Shown: positions 1 to 7,041, counted from the stretch's first letter. The stretch is 10,540 bases of DNA from an uncultured Chlamydiae bacterium (GCA_903889795.1 CAISYW010000097.1:1-10540), one strand, 5' to 3'. Program-made: numbers and translations. Notes: a model not told the origin generated them from the letters alone.

Positions 1-1211
1 AATTTTTTCCAATTCATTTTTAACAAATGAAAATTGGCGAAAAGAACTAAAATTATGAAGGTTAAAACTCCTGCGACGCTGAGAAGAACCTGAAAATTCG
101 TGGTTACGGGCATCGTTTCGGTAAATAATTGCATTGCATTGTCGGGAAAACGCAGCTCCTGGAATAAAAATGAAACGGCATTGACTGATGTAACGGCAGA
201 TCCTATCGATAGCGGGATAGTTAAAACTGAGAGGAGAAACTTTTCGAGACCGGTAAACGGATGGCGATAATAAAATGAAGCAAACAGCAGAAAAAACAAA
301 AGGAGGCAATTGCCGATTTGCGCAAATGAATAAGAAATCGGTACAATGGTCTGCGCCGTGCTGCGAAAACTCGAATCGGCGTTCAAAGAATATTTCTCTC
401 CGATTTTTTTCATATAGTTGTTAATAAACGGGATTGCGATCGTCGGAATTCCCGTGACAAACGGGAGCAGGCAAACCATCCGAAATGCTCTTAACGCATC
501 TCGAAAGCTCAAGGGAGTCAAATTAGACAATATTAAGGGCAAAACCCAAAAAGTGATAAATAAGGTAATAATTACAAAGCCAATCAGATAAAAATCGATT
601 TGCACCAATTGCGATATACGGATGGTCCCCATTCCTTCCGCAATATGAGCAAAAACCCCGATGGGAGAAACGATCGCTAGGCCGGTCAAGATTTTTTCAA
701 TGACTTGATTGGTTCTTTCCACGGCGCTGATCAACGGTTCTTTTTTTTCGATATGCATCAAAGTAATTCCCACGATGATGCCAAAAATGGCAATCGAAGG
801 GACGATGTTATTGACGAAATCGTAAACCGGATTTTCCGGAATCAGATATGTAAGTATATTTCTGGCTAACGTTGCGTTTACCGAAATCGAAGCCCCTGAT
901 TGCAGAAGTGGAGCGGCCGTTGTCTGAGGAATGAGATAAGCAACCAAAAAAATCACAAAGAATATGAGTCCCCATAACAACATCCAAAAAGGCCAGCCTT
1001 TCCGAAATAGTTGGTATGCTTTTCCAGGCGACAGAGATCCCAAGCCATGGATAATCGATAAGCAAATATAGGGAAGAACGACCATTTGCAACAGCATGAC
1101 ATAGATTGTGCTAATCGGCCGTAAAACGGATACCAACGGTCCTAAGAAAAGACCCGTCAAAATCCCCGCAATCACCGCAATCAGAACTTGATAGCCAAGA
1201 TTGAGTCGCAT
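1..1211 (-). CDS. DAACS-type symporter, second tandem copy (partial, C-terminus outside window)
   Basis: My reading of the minus strand gives an uninterrupted frame from ATG at 1211 to the window edge, 403 codons, beginning MRLNLGYQVL and ending FHLLKMNWKK. It is a multi-spanning inner-membrane protein of the dicarboxylate/amino acid:cation symporter family (SLC1/GltP-like) and clearly a paralogue of the gene at 1217-3379. Shared blocks include QVLIAVIAGILTGLFLGP, NILTYLIPENP and FVNNIVPSIAIFG. By eye about two thirds of residues are identical, and W-K-K falls at 401-403 in both. By analogy it probably continues into an extra membrane helix and a periplasmic solute-binding domain, but that part is not visible. 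The loop expected to form hairpin 2 reads SIGSAVTSVNA here against SVGSSSSSINA in the sister copy, which hints at different substrates. It starts 5 bases after the upstream stop codon, so it is probably co-transcribed. Family call is firm; substrate unknown. Confidence 0.88.
   Translation of the reverse strand, partial: MRLNLGYQVLIAVIAGILTGLFLGPLVSVLRPISTIYVMLLQMVVLPYICLSIIHGLGSLSPGKAYQLFRKGWPFWMLLWGLIFFVIFLVAYLIPQTTAAPLLQSGASISVNATLARNILTYLIPENPVYDFVNNIVPSIAIFGIIVGITLMHIEKKEPLISAVERTNQVIEKILTGLAIVSPIGVFAHIAEGMGTIRISQLVQIDFYLIGFVIITLFITFWVLPLILSNLTPLSFRDALRAFRMVCLLPFVTGIPTIAIPFINNYMKKIGEKYSLNADSSFRSTAQTIVPISYSFAQIGNCLLLFFLLFASFYYRHPFTGLEKFLLSVLTIPLSIGSAVTSVNAVSFLFQELRFPDNAMQLFTETMPVTTNFQVLLSVAGVLTFIILVLFANFHLLKMNWKK
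1..1211. repeat. Diverged tandem gene duplication, unit B (partner 2169-3379)
   Basis: Bases 1-1211 correspond position by position to 2169-3379, an offset of 2168 bases. Both encode the first 403 residues of the two paralogous symporters, with no net insertion or deletion. The DNA has diverged substantially while the protein is conserved, so this is an old duplication under selection, not a recent repeat or an assembly error. Confidence 0.85.
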
Positions 1212-1216
1212 GAGGT

Positions 1217-3379
1217 TTATTTTGTCCAATGAAGCACATTTCGTATGATCGACCAGCGAGGTTCTATCACTTTGCTCGGAGCTTTTCCTAATATCCAATA
1301 ATCATTTTGATCTTTATAAAATTCATCTAATATCTTAAGCTGCATCCAGTTATTCATGAATCGCAAAAACCGAAAAGCATCGCTTCTCACAGGATAGGCA
1401 ATGTAGCATTTCCCGAGGTTGCCTGCAAAATCGGCAACGGAGTAATCGGGGTGGTTGAGACACCAGATGGTCGCCGAAACCTGGGACCAGATCCATGCAT
1501 CGACCTGATCCATTTCAAGACCTTTTTCAACATTTCCGGCAAACAGCTTGGCATTCGGGAAAGTCAGTTTCACAGTGTTTTTAAATCCGCCGAAGGCACC
1601 GATGACCAAATCTTTATCTTTTTGTAGATTTTCGAAATTTTGAAATCGGGACCGATTTTTTTCCGGAATAACGAGTACATAATCCTGATCAGCATAAGTA
1701 TCGGTAAAACTCATTTGCAAAATCCTGCCCTCGCTCATTACAACAGCGCTCATGACAATGTCGTAGATTCCTTCGTTGAGTTGATCCCCAAGACGATCAG
1801 GATCGGCAGGAATCAATTCGAGCTTGCAATTCAAATCCTGAGCCAACTGATAAGCCATAGCAATATCAAAACCAACGAGCTCTTCAAAGCGATTGAGATA
1901 TGCATAGGGACAAATTGGAATCGCATAACCGACTCGGAGCACGCCTGAGCTCAGAATTCGATCCAGCACACTCCCCTGTTTTCGTGCCAATAAGTCGGGA
2001 ATTGGTTCTCCTGGAAAGTAAATTTGAGGTGTAATGGGATTGTTGATCACATCTGAAATTTTTCGATCGGCATAAAGAGTCCGATAATTATCTTCGAGAT
2101 GCAGATAGGGAGCAGCCCAAATCACGGCAGCTGTGACAAGGCTAAGGCTTCCAATTAATTGAAATAATAATTTTTTCCATTTCACTTGCAATAATTGATA
2201 ATTCGCAAAAAGAACCAAGAGAATGAATGTCAAAACGCTGGCGATGCTGAGGAGTATCTGGAAGTTCATCGTGAGGGGCATAGTCTGAGTAAATAAGTTC
2301 ATCGTCTCGTCAGGAAGTTTGAGTTCATTAAATAAAAATGAAATGGCGTTGATGGATGAGGAAGAAGATCCCACCGATAAGGGAATTGTCAGAAAAGAAA
2401 GAAGAGCTTTTTCCGAACCGGAGAATGGATGCCTGTAATAAAAAGATGCAAATAGAATAAAAAATAAAAGCATGCAATTCCCGATTTGGGCAAATGAATA
2501 GGAAATTGGTAAAATTGTTTGCGAAATACTCCGAAATTCCGGATTAGGGGTCAATTCAAGCCTATCCCCTATCTTTTTCAGGTACAAATTAATAAACGGA
2601 ATGGCAATCGTTGGAATTCCGGTAAGAAATGGCAGGGTGCAAACATCTCGGATGGCTCGCAGCGATTCGCGAAAACTCAAGGAAGTGCAGCTCGATAATA
2701 TGAGAGGTAAAATCCAAAATGTGATAAATAAAGTGATCAATATAAAGCTGATAAGATAAAAACCGACTTTGTTGAGATCAGTAAATGCGGTTGTTCCGAA
2801 TCCTACCGATATATGCGCAAAAACTCCAATAGGAGAAACGACAGCCAACCCCTGAAGGATTTTTTCAATAATCTGATCGCCTCTTTTTACCAAACTGAGA
2901 AGAGGTTCCTTCTTTTCGATAAGCATTAAAGCAACGCCGACGATTACCCCAAAAATCGCAATCGAAGGAACGATATTATTGACAAAATCGTAAATCGGAT
3001 TTTCCGGGATCAAATAAGTGAGAATATTTTTTGTTAGCTCTTCTTTGAGAGAAAGCGACGTTCCCGACTGAACAAAGGTTACGGAAATGGGCTTTGGAAT
3101 GAAGTAACATACCAAAAAAACCATGAAAAACATAAGTCCCCATAAGAGAACCCAAAAAGCCCACCCTTTTTTGAAGAGTTGTTTGGCCATAGGAGGCGTC
3201 AAAGAACCCAGCCCATGAATGAGTGAAAGGCTTATATAAGGGAGCACGACCATCTGTAGGAGCATAGAGTAGGTTGTGCTGACGGGACGAAAAAAACTAG
3301 CCAAAGGCCCTAAGAACAACCCTGTTAAAATTCCGGCGATAACTGCAATAAGAACCTGATAGCCAAGGCTAAGCCGCAT
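1217..3379 (-). CDS. Symporter (DAACS/SLC1-like) fused to periplasmic amino-acid-binding domain
   Basis: A 720-residue fusion. Residues 1-395 are very hydrophobic and follow the dicarboxylate/amino acid:cation symporter layout. An extra hydrophobic helix at about 405-424, preceded by a basic KWKK, would move the chain to the periplasm. Residues about 472-698 form a type-3 extracellular solute-binding domain: VLRVGY, then PYAYLN, ELVGFDIAMAYQLA, IYDIVMSAVVMSEGR and a YWILGK near the end. Arg552 fits the usual carboxylate-binding arginine. I infer uptake of an amino acid or related acid, with the tethered domain delivering substrate. The canonical SLC1 signatures are missing: the NMDG position in helix 7 reads around AQIGNC, the serine-rich hairpin-1 motif is replaced by TGIPTIAIP, and the helix 8 Asp/Arg pair is absent. 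The frame extends upstream to 3505, but I chose ATG 3379 because it matches the paralogue's MRL start and lies one base after the lipoprotein stop. Confidence 0.9.
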   Translation of the reverse strand: MRLSLGYQVLIAVIAGILTGLFLGPLASFFRPVSTTYSMLLQMVVLPYISLSLIHGLGSLTPPMAKQLFKKGWAFWVLLWGLMFFMVFLVCYFIPKPISVTFVQSGTSLSLKEELTKNILTYLIPENPIYDFVNNIVPSIAIFGVIVGVALMLIEKKEPLLSLVKRGDQIIEKILQGLAVVSPIGVFAHISVGFGTTAFTDLNKVGFYLISFILITLFITFWILPLILSSCTSLSFRESLRAIRDVCTLPFLTGIPTIAIPFINLYLKKIGDRLELTPNPEFRSISQTILPISYSFAQIGNCMLLFFILFASFYYRHPFSGSEKALLSFLTIPLSVGSSSSSINAISFLFNELKLPDETMNLFTQTMPLTMNFQILLSIASVLTFILLVLFANYQLLQVKWKKLLFQLIGSLSLVTAAVIWAAPYLHLEDNYRTLYADRKISDVINNPITPQIYFPGEPIPDLLARKQGSVLDRILSSGVLRVGYAIPICPYAYLNRFEELVGFDIAMAYQLAQDLNCKLELIPADPDRLGDQLNEGIYDIVMSAVVMSEGRILQMSFTDTYADQDYVLVIPEKNRSRFQNFENLQKDKDLVIGAFGGFKNTVKLTFPNAKLFAGNVEKGLEMDQVDAWIWSQVSATIWCLNHPDYSVADFAGNLGKCYIAYPVRSDAFRFLRFMNNWMQLKILDEFYKDQNDYWILGKAPSKVIEPRWSIIRNVLHWTK
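2169..3379. repeat. Diverged tandem gene duplication, unit A (partner 1-1211)
   Basis: This is the upstream member of the pair described for 1-1211. Start codons at 3379 and 1211 are both followed by an MRL(S/N)LGYQVL N-terminus, and the intergenic joint between the copies is only 5 bases. Confidence 0.85.
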
Positions 3380-3380
3380 T

Positions 3381-4253
3381 TTACCAATCGTTAAAATTCT
3401 CTTCTCGCACCTGGTCCAACATTTCCCTATCTTCTTCATCCAACATCGGCTCGGAAGAATCATTGTTTGATTTTTTGTCGGCGGGTTGATCTGTCGACGA
3501 TTCAATCCGTTTTGGCTTACTGCACATAGAAAGCGGCTTTGAACTTTTCTTCGGAGGTTTTACGGGTGCGACGGGAGTCTTTTTAGGAGGTGTCAATGTC
3601 TTTTCAAGTTCAAGATTTTCTTGTTTCTTCACTTTTACCGGCTCTGTCATTGCGGGAGTCTTTTTAAGAGGTGTCAATGTCTTTTCAAGTTCAAGATTTT
3701 CTTGTTTCTTCACTTTTACCGGCTCTGTCGTTGCAGGAGTCTTTTTAGTAGGTGTCAAAGCCTTTTCAAGTTCAAGATTTTCACGCTTCTCCTCTTTAAT
3801 CGGCTCTGTTGTTGCGGGAGTCTTTTTAAGAGGTGTCAATGTCTTTTCAAGTTCAAGATTTTCTTCTTCCTCTTTCGTTGGCGTTGCCGGCTCTAACTGC
3901 GGCTCTTTCGATTTTTGAATCAGCTGACTATAATATTGGCGCCCCATGCCGACGAAAACACCATCTTTAAATACTAAAGGGGTTAAGCCGCGCGAAACAA
4001 GATGACACGGATCGAGAGCATTCGATCTCGTGATATAAAACCAAATATCATAACAGCCCTCACCGGTTATGAGTTGATCTTCGTTCGAAGGAGCGCGCAT
4101 AATTTGATATACTTCGTTTTGTGTCATCCCAATTTCTAATTGACTGATCTTGTCGAGGTTATTGTGCGCAATTGATTTGGACATAAGAACATTGTTGGAA
4201 AGACAACCGCTAAAGATAAGGGTTGTTGAAATGATAAGTGCTCGTATAATCAT
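3381..4253 (-). CDS. Lipoprotein with BamE/DUF3192-like domain and 27-residue tandem repeats
   Basis: A 290-residue predicted lipoprotein. The N-terminus has a short hydrophobic signal ending LIFSGC, with Cys17 as the lipidation site (Phe at -3 is tolerable but not ideal). Residues about 34-110 resemble the SmpA/OmlA/BamE or DUF3192 group: LEIGMTQNEVYQIMRAPS, then a WFYIT strand and TPLVFKDGVFVGMG. Residues 131-about 237 hold four tandem 27-residue units built on ENLELEKTLTP(L)KKTP, rich in Lys, Pro, Thr and Glu, followed by a Lys/Pro/Ser-rich stretch and an acidic tail ending NFNDW. I infer a membrane-anchored domain with a long extended periplasmic stalk, or a scaffold. It is the first gene of a unit with the two symporter fusions: its TAA at 3381-3383 is one base from the next ATG. 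The ribosome binding site is weak (GGA about 11 bases upstream). The true function is unknown. Confidence 0.82.
   Translation of the reverse strand: MIIRALIISTTLIFSGCLSNNVLMSKSIAHNNLDKISQLEIGMTQNEVYQIMRAPSNEDQLITGEGCYDIWFYITRSNALDPCHLVSRGLTPLVFKDGVFVGMGRQYYSQLIQKSKEPQLEPATPTKEEEENLELEKTLTPLKKTPATTEPIKEEKRENLELEKALTPTKKTPATTEPVKVKKQENLELEKTLTPLKKTPAMTEPVKVKKQENLELEKTLTPPKKTPVAPVKPPKKSSKPLSMCSKPKRIESSTDQPADKKSNNDSSEPMLDEEDREMLDQVREENFNDW
3573..3896 (-). repeat. Four tandem 81-bp in-frame repeats
   Basis: Four consecutive 81-base units start at 3573, 3654, 3735 and 3816 (marker on the plus strand: ggagtcttttt). Each encodes 27 residues of the lipoprotein. The block around tgtcaatgtcttttcaag is identical in three units; the unit starting at 3735 has a variant (tgtcaaagccttttcaag). 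The outer edges of the first and last units diverge. High nucleotide identity suggests recent expansion or ongoing homogenisation and possible length variation between strains. Confidence 0.93.
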
Positions 4254-4373
4254 AATACAATATTCCGGTCATGGGGCTCATCAAGTCGGAACAAATGGTT
4301 ACCGACCGATATAACCTTTTTTTTAAGCAATAGCCTATCAGCCATTCGCTGTCAATCCAAAGGAGACTGTTTT
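4254..4373. promoter_or_regulatory. Divergent intergenic region, lipoprotein operon / mnmH
   Basis: These 120 bases separate two head-to-head genes, so they should carry promoters for both. I could not pick convincing -35/-10 pairs. On the plus strand TATAAC at 4310-4315 is a possible -10 for mnmH but lacks a good -35. A short dyad GGTTA...TAACC (about 4298-4315) followed by eight T residues is present, but its 5-base stem is weak. Confidence 0.45.
4361..4365 (+). promoter_or_regulatory. Ribosome binding site of mnmH
   Basis: AGGAG, extended upstream by AA, lies 8 bases before ATG 4374. It is the clearest Shine-Dalgarno site in the window and fixes the mnmH start. Confidence 0.85.
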
Positions 4374-5366
4374 ATGGGACAAATTTCAATCGTAGAACAT
4401 TTTTCACAGGGGCAGGTTGTTCTGGATGTTCGCTCCCCGATCGAATTTAATCACGGCCACATTCCTCATGCCAAGAATCTTCCGCTCTTTACCGATGAGG
4501 AAAGAAAGATCGTTGGGACAACCTATAAAAAACTAGGCAAGAGATTAGCCATCGAAAAAGGACTCGAGCTCGTCTCCTTTCCACGAATCCTGCAAGAAAT
4601 CCGAAAGTTGGAGCTCCCCCAAAAGCTCACTATTTATTGCGCCCGTGGAGGGATGAGAAGCTCGTCGATGGCTTGGCTGTTGTTTCTCCTTGGTTATGAG
4701 GTTCTTACAATCGAAGGCGGATATAAAAGCTTTCGTAATTGGGCGCTTGAACAATTTTCCCGCCCTTACCATTTGCTCGTTTTAGGAGGAGAAACGGGTT
4801 CAGGAAAAACAAAGCTTCTCAAACGGCTTGATATTGATGGTGAACAAGTTATTGATTTAGAAGAGCTAGCGCATCATCGAGGTTCTGTTTTCGGAGGCAT
4901 GGATGGCCAACCAACGCAAGAACAATTTGAAAATCATTTGGCTCGATTACTAGCAAAAACAAGTGATGGCGTCATTTGGGTCGAAGACGAAAGCGAAAGA
5001 ATCGGTTCTTTGACAGTTCCCCGCTTTTTTTTCCAACAGATGCGAGCCGCGCGCATGATTGTTCTTCAGGTGCCTCATGAATTGAGAGTACGGCAATGTC
5101 TTGATGAGTATCTTGCTCTTGGGAATAAAGAACTATCCATTGCGATCCATCGATTACAAAAGAGATTAGGTGGTCTGGAAACGAAAAGAGCTCTTGAAGC
5201 GCTCGAACAAAATCAATTTGAAACTTGCTGCGAGATTTTACTCAGATATTATGATAAGAAATATCGATATGGAATAAGTCTGAAAACTCAAGAAAAAATC
5301 ATTTTTTTGCCGACACAAAATATGGGCATCGAAGAAACTCTAGTAAAACTAAAAACCCTTTACTAA
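4374..5366 (+). CDS. mnmH: tRNA 2-selenouridine synthase (MnmH/SelU/YbbB)
   Basis: A 330-residue cytoplasmic enzyme that replaces the 2-thio group of wobble uridine (mnm5s2U34) in certain tRNAs with selenium, using selenophosphate; the family also makes geranylated 2-thiouridine as an intermediate. The N-terminal rhodanese domain shows VVLDVRSPIEFNHGHIPHA (residues 15-33) and the active-site loop YCARGGMRS with Cys89, equivalent to the catalytic cysteine of the E. coli enzyme. The family's P-loop follows: GETGSGKT at 139-146, then a VIDLEELAHHRGSVFGG block. Length is slightly below E. coli MnmH (about 364), but all key motifs are present. Start is supported by AGGAG 8 bases upstream. It stands alone on its strand and converges with a 4-base overlap on the next gene. 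No selenophosphate synthase (selD) is in the window, so selenium use cannot be confirmed here. Confidence 0.95.
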   Translation: MGQISIVEHFSQGQVVLDVRSPIEFNHGHIPHAKNLPLFTDEERKIVGTTYKKLGKRLAIEKGLELVSFPRILQEIRKLELPQKLTIYCARGGMRSSSMAWLLFLLGYEVLTIEGGYKSFRNWALEQFSRPYHLLVLGGETGSGKTKLLKRLDIDGEQVIDLEELAHHRGSVFGGMDGQPTQEQFENHLARLLAKTSDGVIWVEDESERIGSLTVPRFFFQQMRAARMIVLQVPHELRVRQCLDEYLALGNKELSIAIHRLQKRLGGLETKRALEALEQNQFETCCEILLRYYDKKYRYGISLKTQEKIIFLPTQNMGIEETLVKLKTLY

Positions 5367-6502
5367 AAATAAAGTAAATCGTCTCTAGTGGCTCTTTCTT
5401 CACGATCTTCGTCGTCGGGTTGCTTTTTCTTTTCCTTTTTTCGTCTTGCTGTCAGAAAAGAGCTATTTAAAGACATTCCCGGAAATGGCAAAGCCGCCGG
5501 AATGACTTTGACATCCGTCAAAGAAACAACACTCGCTTCATGAGTCACCCTCGCCTGAGATCGGTTTGCTCCGAGAGGAATTGCAATAGGCACACAAAAA
5601 TTAAGAGGCGCGGTCGTATTTATGGTTGGCAAAGGAACCAGCTTCACCGATAGGGTGGATTCTCTAATCGATTGAGCTGCAGGATTATTTACAGATTGAT
5701 TCGATGAAGTCGGTTGAAAAAACTCCCTCATCTCCCCTATCTTGGAATTTGCCCGAAAAGAAACCGTACTATCTCGAGGCGTTGCGAGTGAGGATTCTTT
5801 CACGGCAATCTTTTGGGACCGTTCATTTGGAGCATCGCCTTCATGAACAGAGATCAAACGATCCATCGCAGGTTTCAACAAAATCGCATCGTTGCGCATG
5901 AAGGAATGCCACTTTGATTCGCTGTTATCTGAACCAGAATTTTTCGCTATAATATGGTCCGATGTTTGGGTCTCTTCGATGGTCGAATGCCCTACCTCAG
6001 GGCTCATTTCGTCCGCATTGTTGCGCAAAGATGGCCGATTTGGATCGTTGTCGTCCAATTCGCCCTCTTTCATCATGGGTCGCGCCGATTGGCAAACCAG
6101 GGTGATTTGCTCGCAATTTTCGCAGCCATGAGAAGACAAATCACTTAATTGCGCAATCGCGGTTTGAATAAAACGAGCGGGAATCTCATTATTTTTGAAT
6201 GGTTTGGTATGCGGATTTTCAATCAATCGATCAATAGTGGATTCTTTAGCGTTGTTTGGCAGGTTCGCTTTGGAGTCATTGTTGTAATGATTGGAAATCA
6301 ATGATTTGATGATTTTGACGGAATGATCGAGAGAAACATTTCGTAACGGTTTTTGATCTAAACCATTGACTGCGCTATTGAAGAAGTCCGTAGCTTTTTT
6401 ATGCCCCTCCCCAAATTGTCCTTCACCAGGGACAGGATCGAGCATACTAAGTAAATGCAAGAGTAATTTAAAGTGATTTGCAGCAACTTCTATTGGTATC
6501 AT
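5363..6502 (-). CDS. Unrecognised, largely disordered protein
   Basis: A 379-residue protein I do not recognise. It has no signal peptide or clear membrane helix. The first 21 residues look like a short amphipathic helix (FKLLLHLLSML). Most of the rest is polar and low in hydrophobics, rich in Ser, Asn, Glu and Asp, and likely disordered. Three cysteines cluster at 127, 130 and 137 (GCENC then VCQ). A more ordered beta-like stretch runs at about 283-345 (VKLVPLP, VPIAIPLG, VVSLTDVKVIPAALPFPG). The C-terminus is strongly charged: basic RRKKEKKK at 353-360, then acidic DDEDREER, ending DLLYF. Such composition fits a secreted effector or a FliK-like secretion-length protein, but no motif proves either. 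It lies 81 bases downstream of the 66-residue gene on the same strand, so is possibly in an operon with it. ATG 6502 lacks a good ribosome binding site; the start is uncertain. Confidence 0.7.
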   Translation of the reverse strand: MIPIEVAANHFKLLLHLLSMLDPVPGEGQFGEGHKKATDFFNSAVNGLDQKPLRNVSLDHSVKIIKSLISNHYNNDSKANLPNNAKESTIDRLIENPHTKPFKNNEIPARFIQTAIAQLSDLSSHGCENCEQITLVCQSARPMMKEGELDDNDPNRPSLRNNADEMSPEVGHSTIEETQTSDHIIAKNSGSDNSESKWHSFMRNDAILLKPAMDRLISVHEGDAPNERSQKIAVKESSLATPRDSTVSFRANSKIGEMREFFQPTSSNQSVNNPAAQSIRESTLSVKLVPLPTINTTAPLNFCVPIAIPLGANRSQARVTHEASVVSLTDVKVIPAALPFPGMSLNSSFLTARRKKEKKKQPDDEDREERATRDDLLYF

Positions 6503-6583
6503 TTGCCGAAAAGATTAGCACGTAAGTCTTTATCATTCAACTTACATGTTCCTATATTAGAAGCATTTTTAAAAATCCGATTA

Positions 6584-6784
6584 TTAATCCCAGCGGCGAG
6601 GCCGTTTTTTTTTGGCGGGGATTGGTTTCTGTTGAACCTGGAAATCAACCTCAGCATCACTAAACCATGTAGCTACAACATGATAAAGACGGCTGCTCTG
6701 ATCAAGAACGAACTGCTCATGTCCGGTTGAAACAACCCAGATATATGAGCCGAGAAGAAGAACGGTCCAAAGAATTTTTTTCAT
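6584..6784 (-). CDS. Small membrane-anchored conserved protein (66 aa)
   Basis: A 66-residue protein beginning MKKILWTVLLLGSYIWVV, a single N-terminal membrane helix or uncleaved signal anchor. It continues with TGHEQFVLDQSSRLYHVVATWF, an acidic DAEVDFQ segment, and a basic tail KKKRPRRWD. The pattern (anchor, helical middle, basic tail ending WD) resembles a small protein I associate with chlamydiae, but I cannot name it and know of no function. The frame is open up to 6865, but I chose ATG 6784: AGGA sits 9 bases upstream and the hydrophobic segment then starts immediately after MKK. ATGs at 6790 and 6793 are too close to that site. It is probably the first gene of a unit with the 379-residue protein. 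Confidence 0.75.
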   Translation of the reverse strand: MKKILWTVLLLGSYIWVVSTGHEQFVLDQSSRLYHVVATWFSDAEVDFQVQQKPIPAKKKRPRRWD

Positions 6785-6886
6785 ATTCATCATTCCTAGG
6801 CGAACGGCTTCATTAGGGAGACTCTGGGAAACCCCATTCCGCGAATCTTTTGATTCTTTTTGCAAACTTTCGATTTTTCGAACTGC

Positions 6887-6907
6887 GTTAACTTACAGGA
6901 AGTTAAC
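6887..6907. promoter_or_regulatory. Perfect 8-bp inverted repeat, possible operator
   Basis: GTTAACTT, spacer ACAGG, AAGTTAAC: both arms are exact reverse complements, in the middle of a divergent intergenic region about 100 bases from the minus-strand start and 165 from the plus-strand start. Position and symmetry fit a dimeric regulator site. No T-run follows, so it is not a normal terminator. The regulator is unknown. Confidence 0.4.
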
Positions 6908-7012
6908 CCCGTTCTCCAAAATCGCAATTTCGCAAAAATAATTCAAAATCTTCACGAAAGCGAGTTTTCCGGCATCTCCTTAATATCGGACATTAAAAGA
7001 AAAAGTTTTTTA

Positions 7013-7041
7013 TTACAAATTAATTAAAAATTACGTATGAA
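7013..7041 (+). promoter_or_regulatory. Candidate sigma-70-type promoter of the methyltransferase gene
   Basis: TTACAA (7013-7018), a 17-base spacer and TATGAA (7036-7041) match the -35/-10 consensus at 4 of 6 positions each, in very AT-rich DNA. Transcription would start near 7048, about 23 bases before ATG 7071. Chance matches are common in such sequence. Confidence 0.3.

Noticed and set aside
3380..3505. N-terminal extension of the symporter fusion to ATG 3505
   Set aside because: The extra 42 residues lie inside the lipoprotein gene, are hydrophilic and basic, and have no counterpart in the tandem paralogue, whose MRL start matches ATG 3379.
3573..3896. CRISPR-like array
   Set aside because: The repeats are contiguous 81-base units without unique spacers, in frame inside a lipoprotein gene.
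3621..3896. Plus-strand reading frame across the repeats
   Set aside because: It is antisense to the lipoprotein repeats, and its periodic Cys/Phe-rich product is a by-product of the 81-base units.
4298..4323. Terminator-like GGTTA...TAACC followed by T residues
   Set aside because: The stem is only 5 pairs with a 10-base loop, and no plus-strand gene ends upstream of it.
6565..6576. ATTTTTAAAAAT palindrome between the two minus-strand genes
   Set aside because: It is a purely A/T palindrome in AT-rich DNA with no stable hairpin; it may be chance.
6785..6865. Longer start for the 66-residue protein at 6865
   Set aside because: The extension is unlike a membrane-anchor N-terminus, and AGGA sits at good spacing before ATG 6784.
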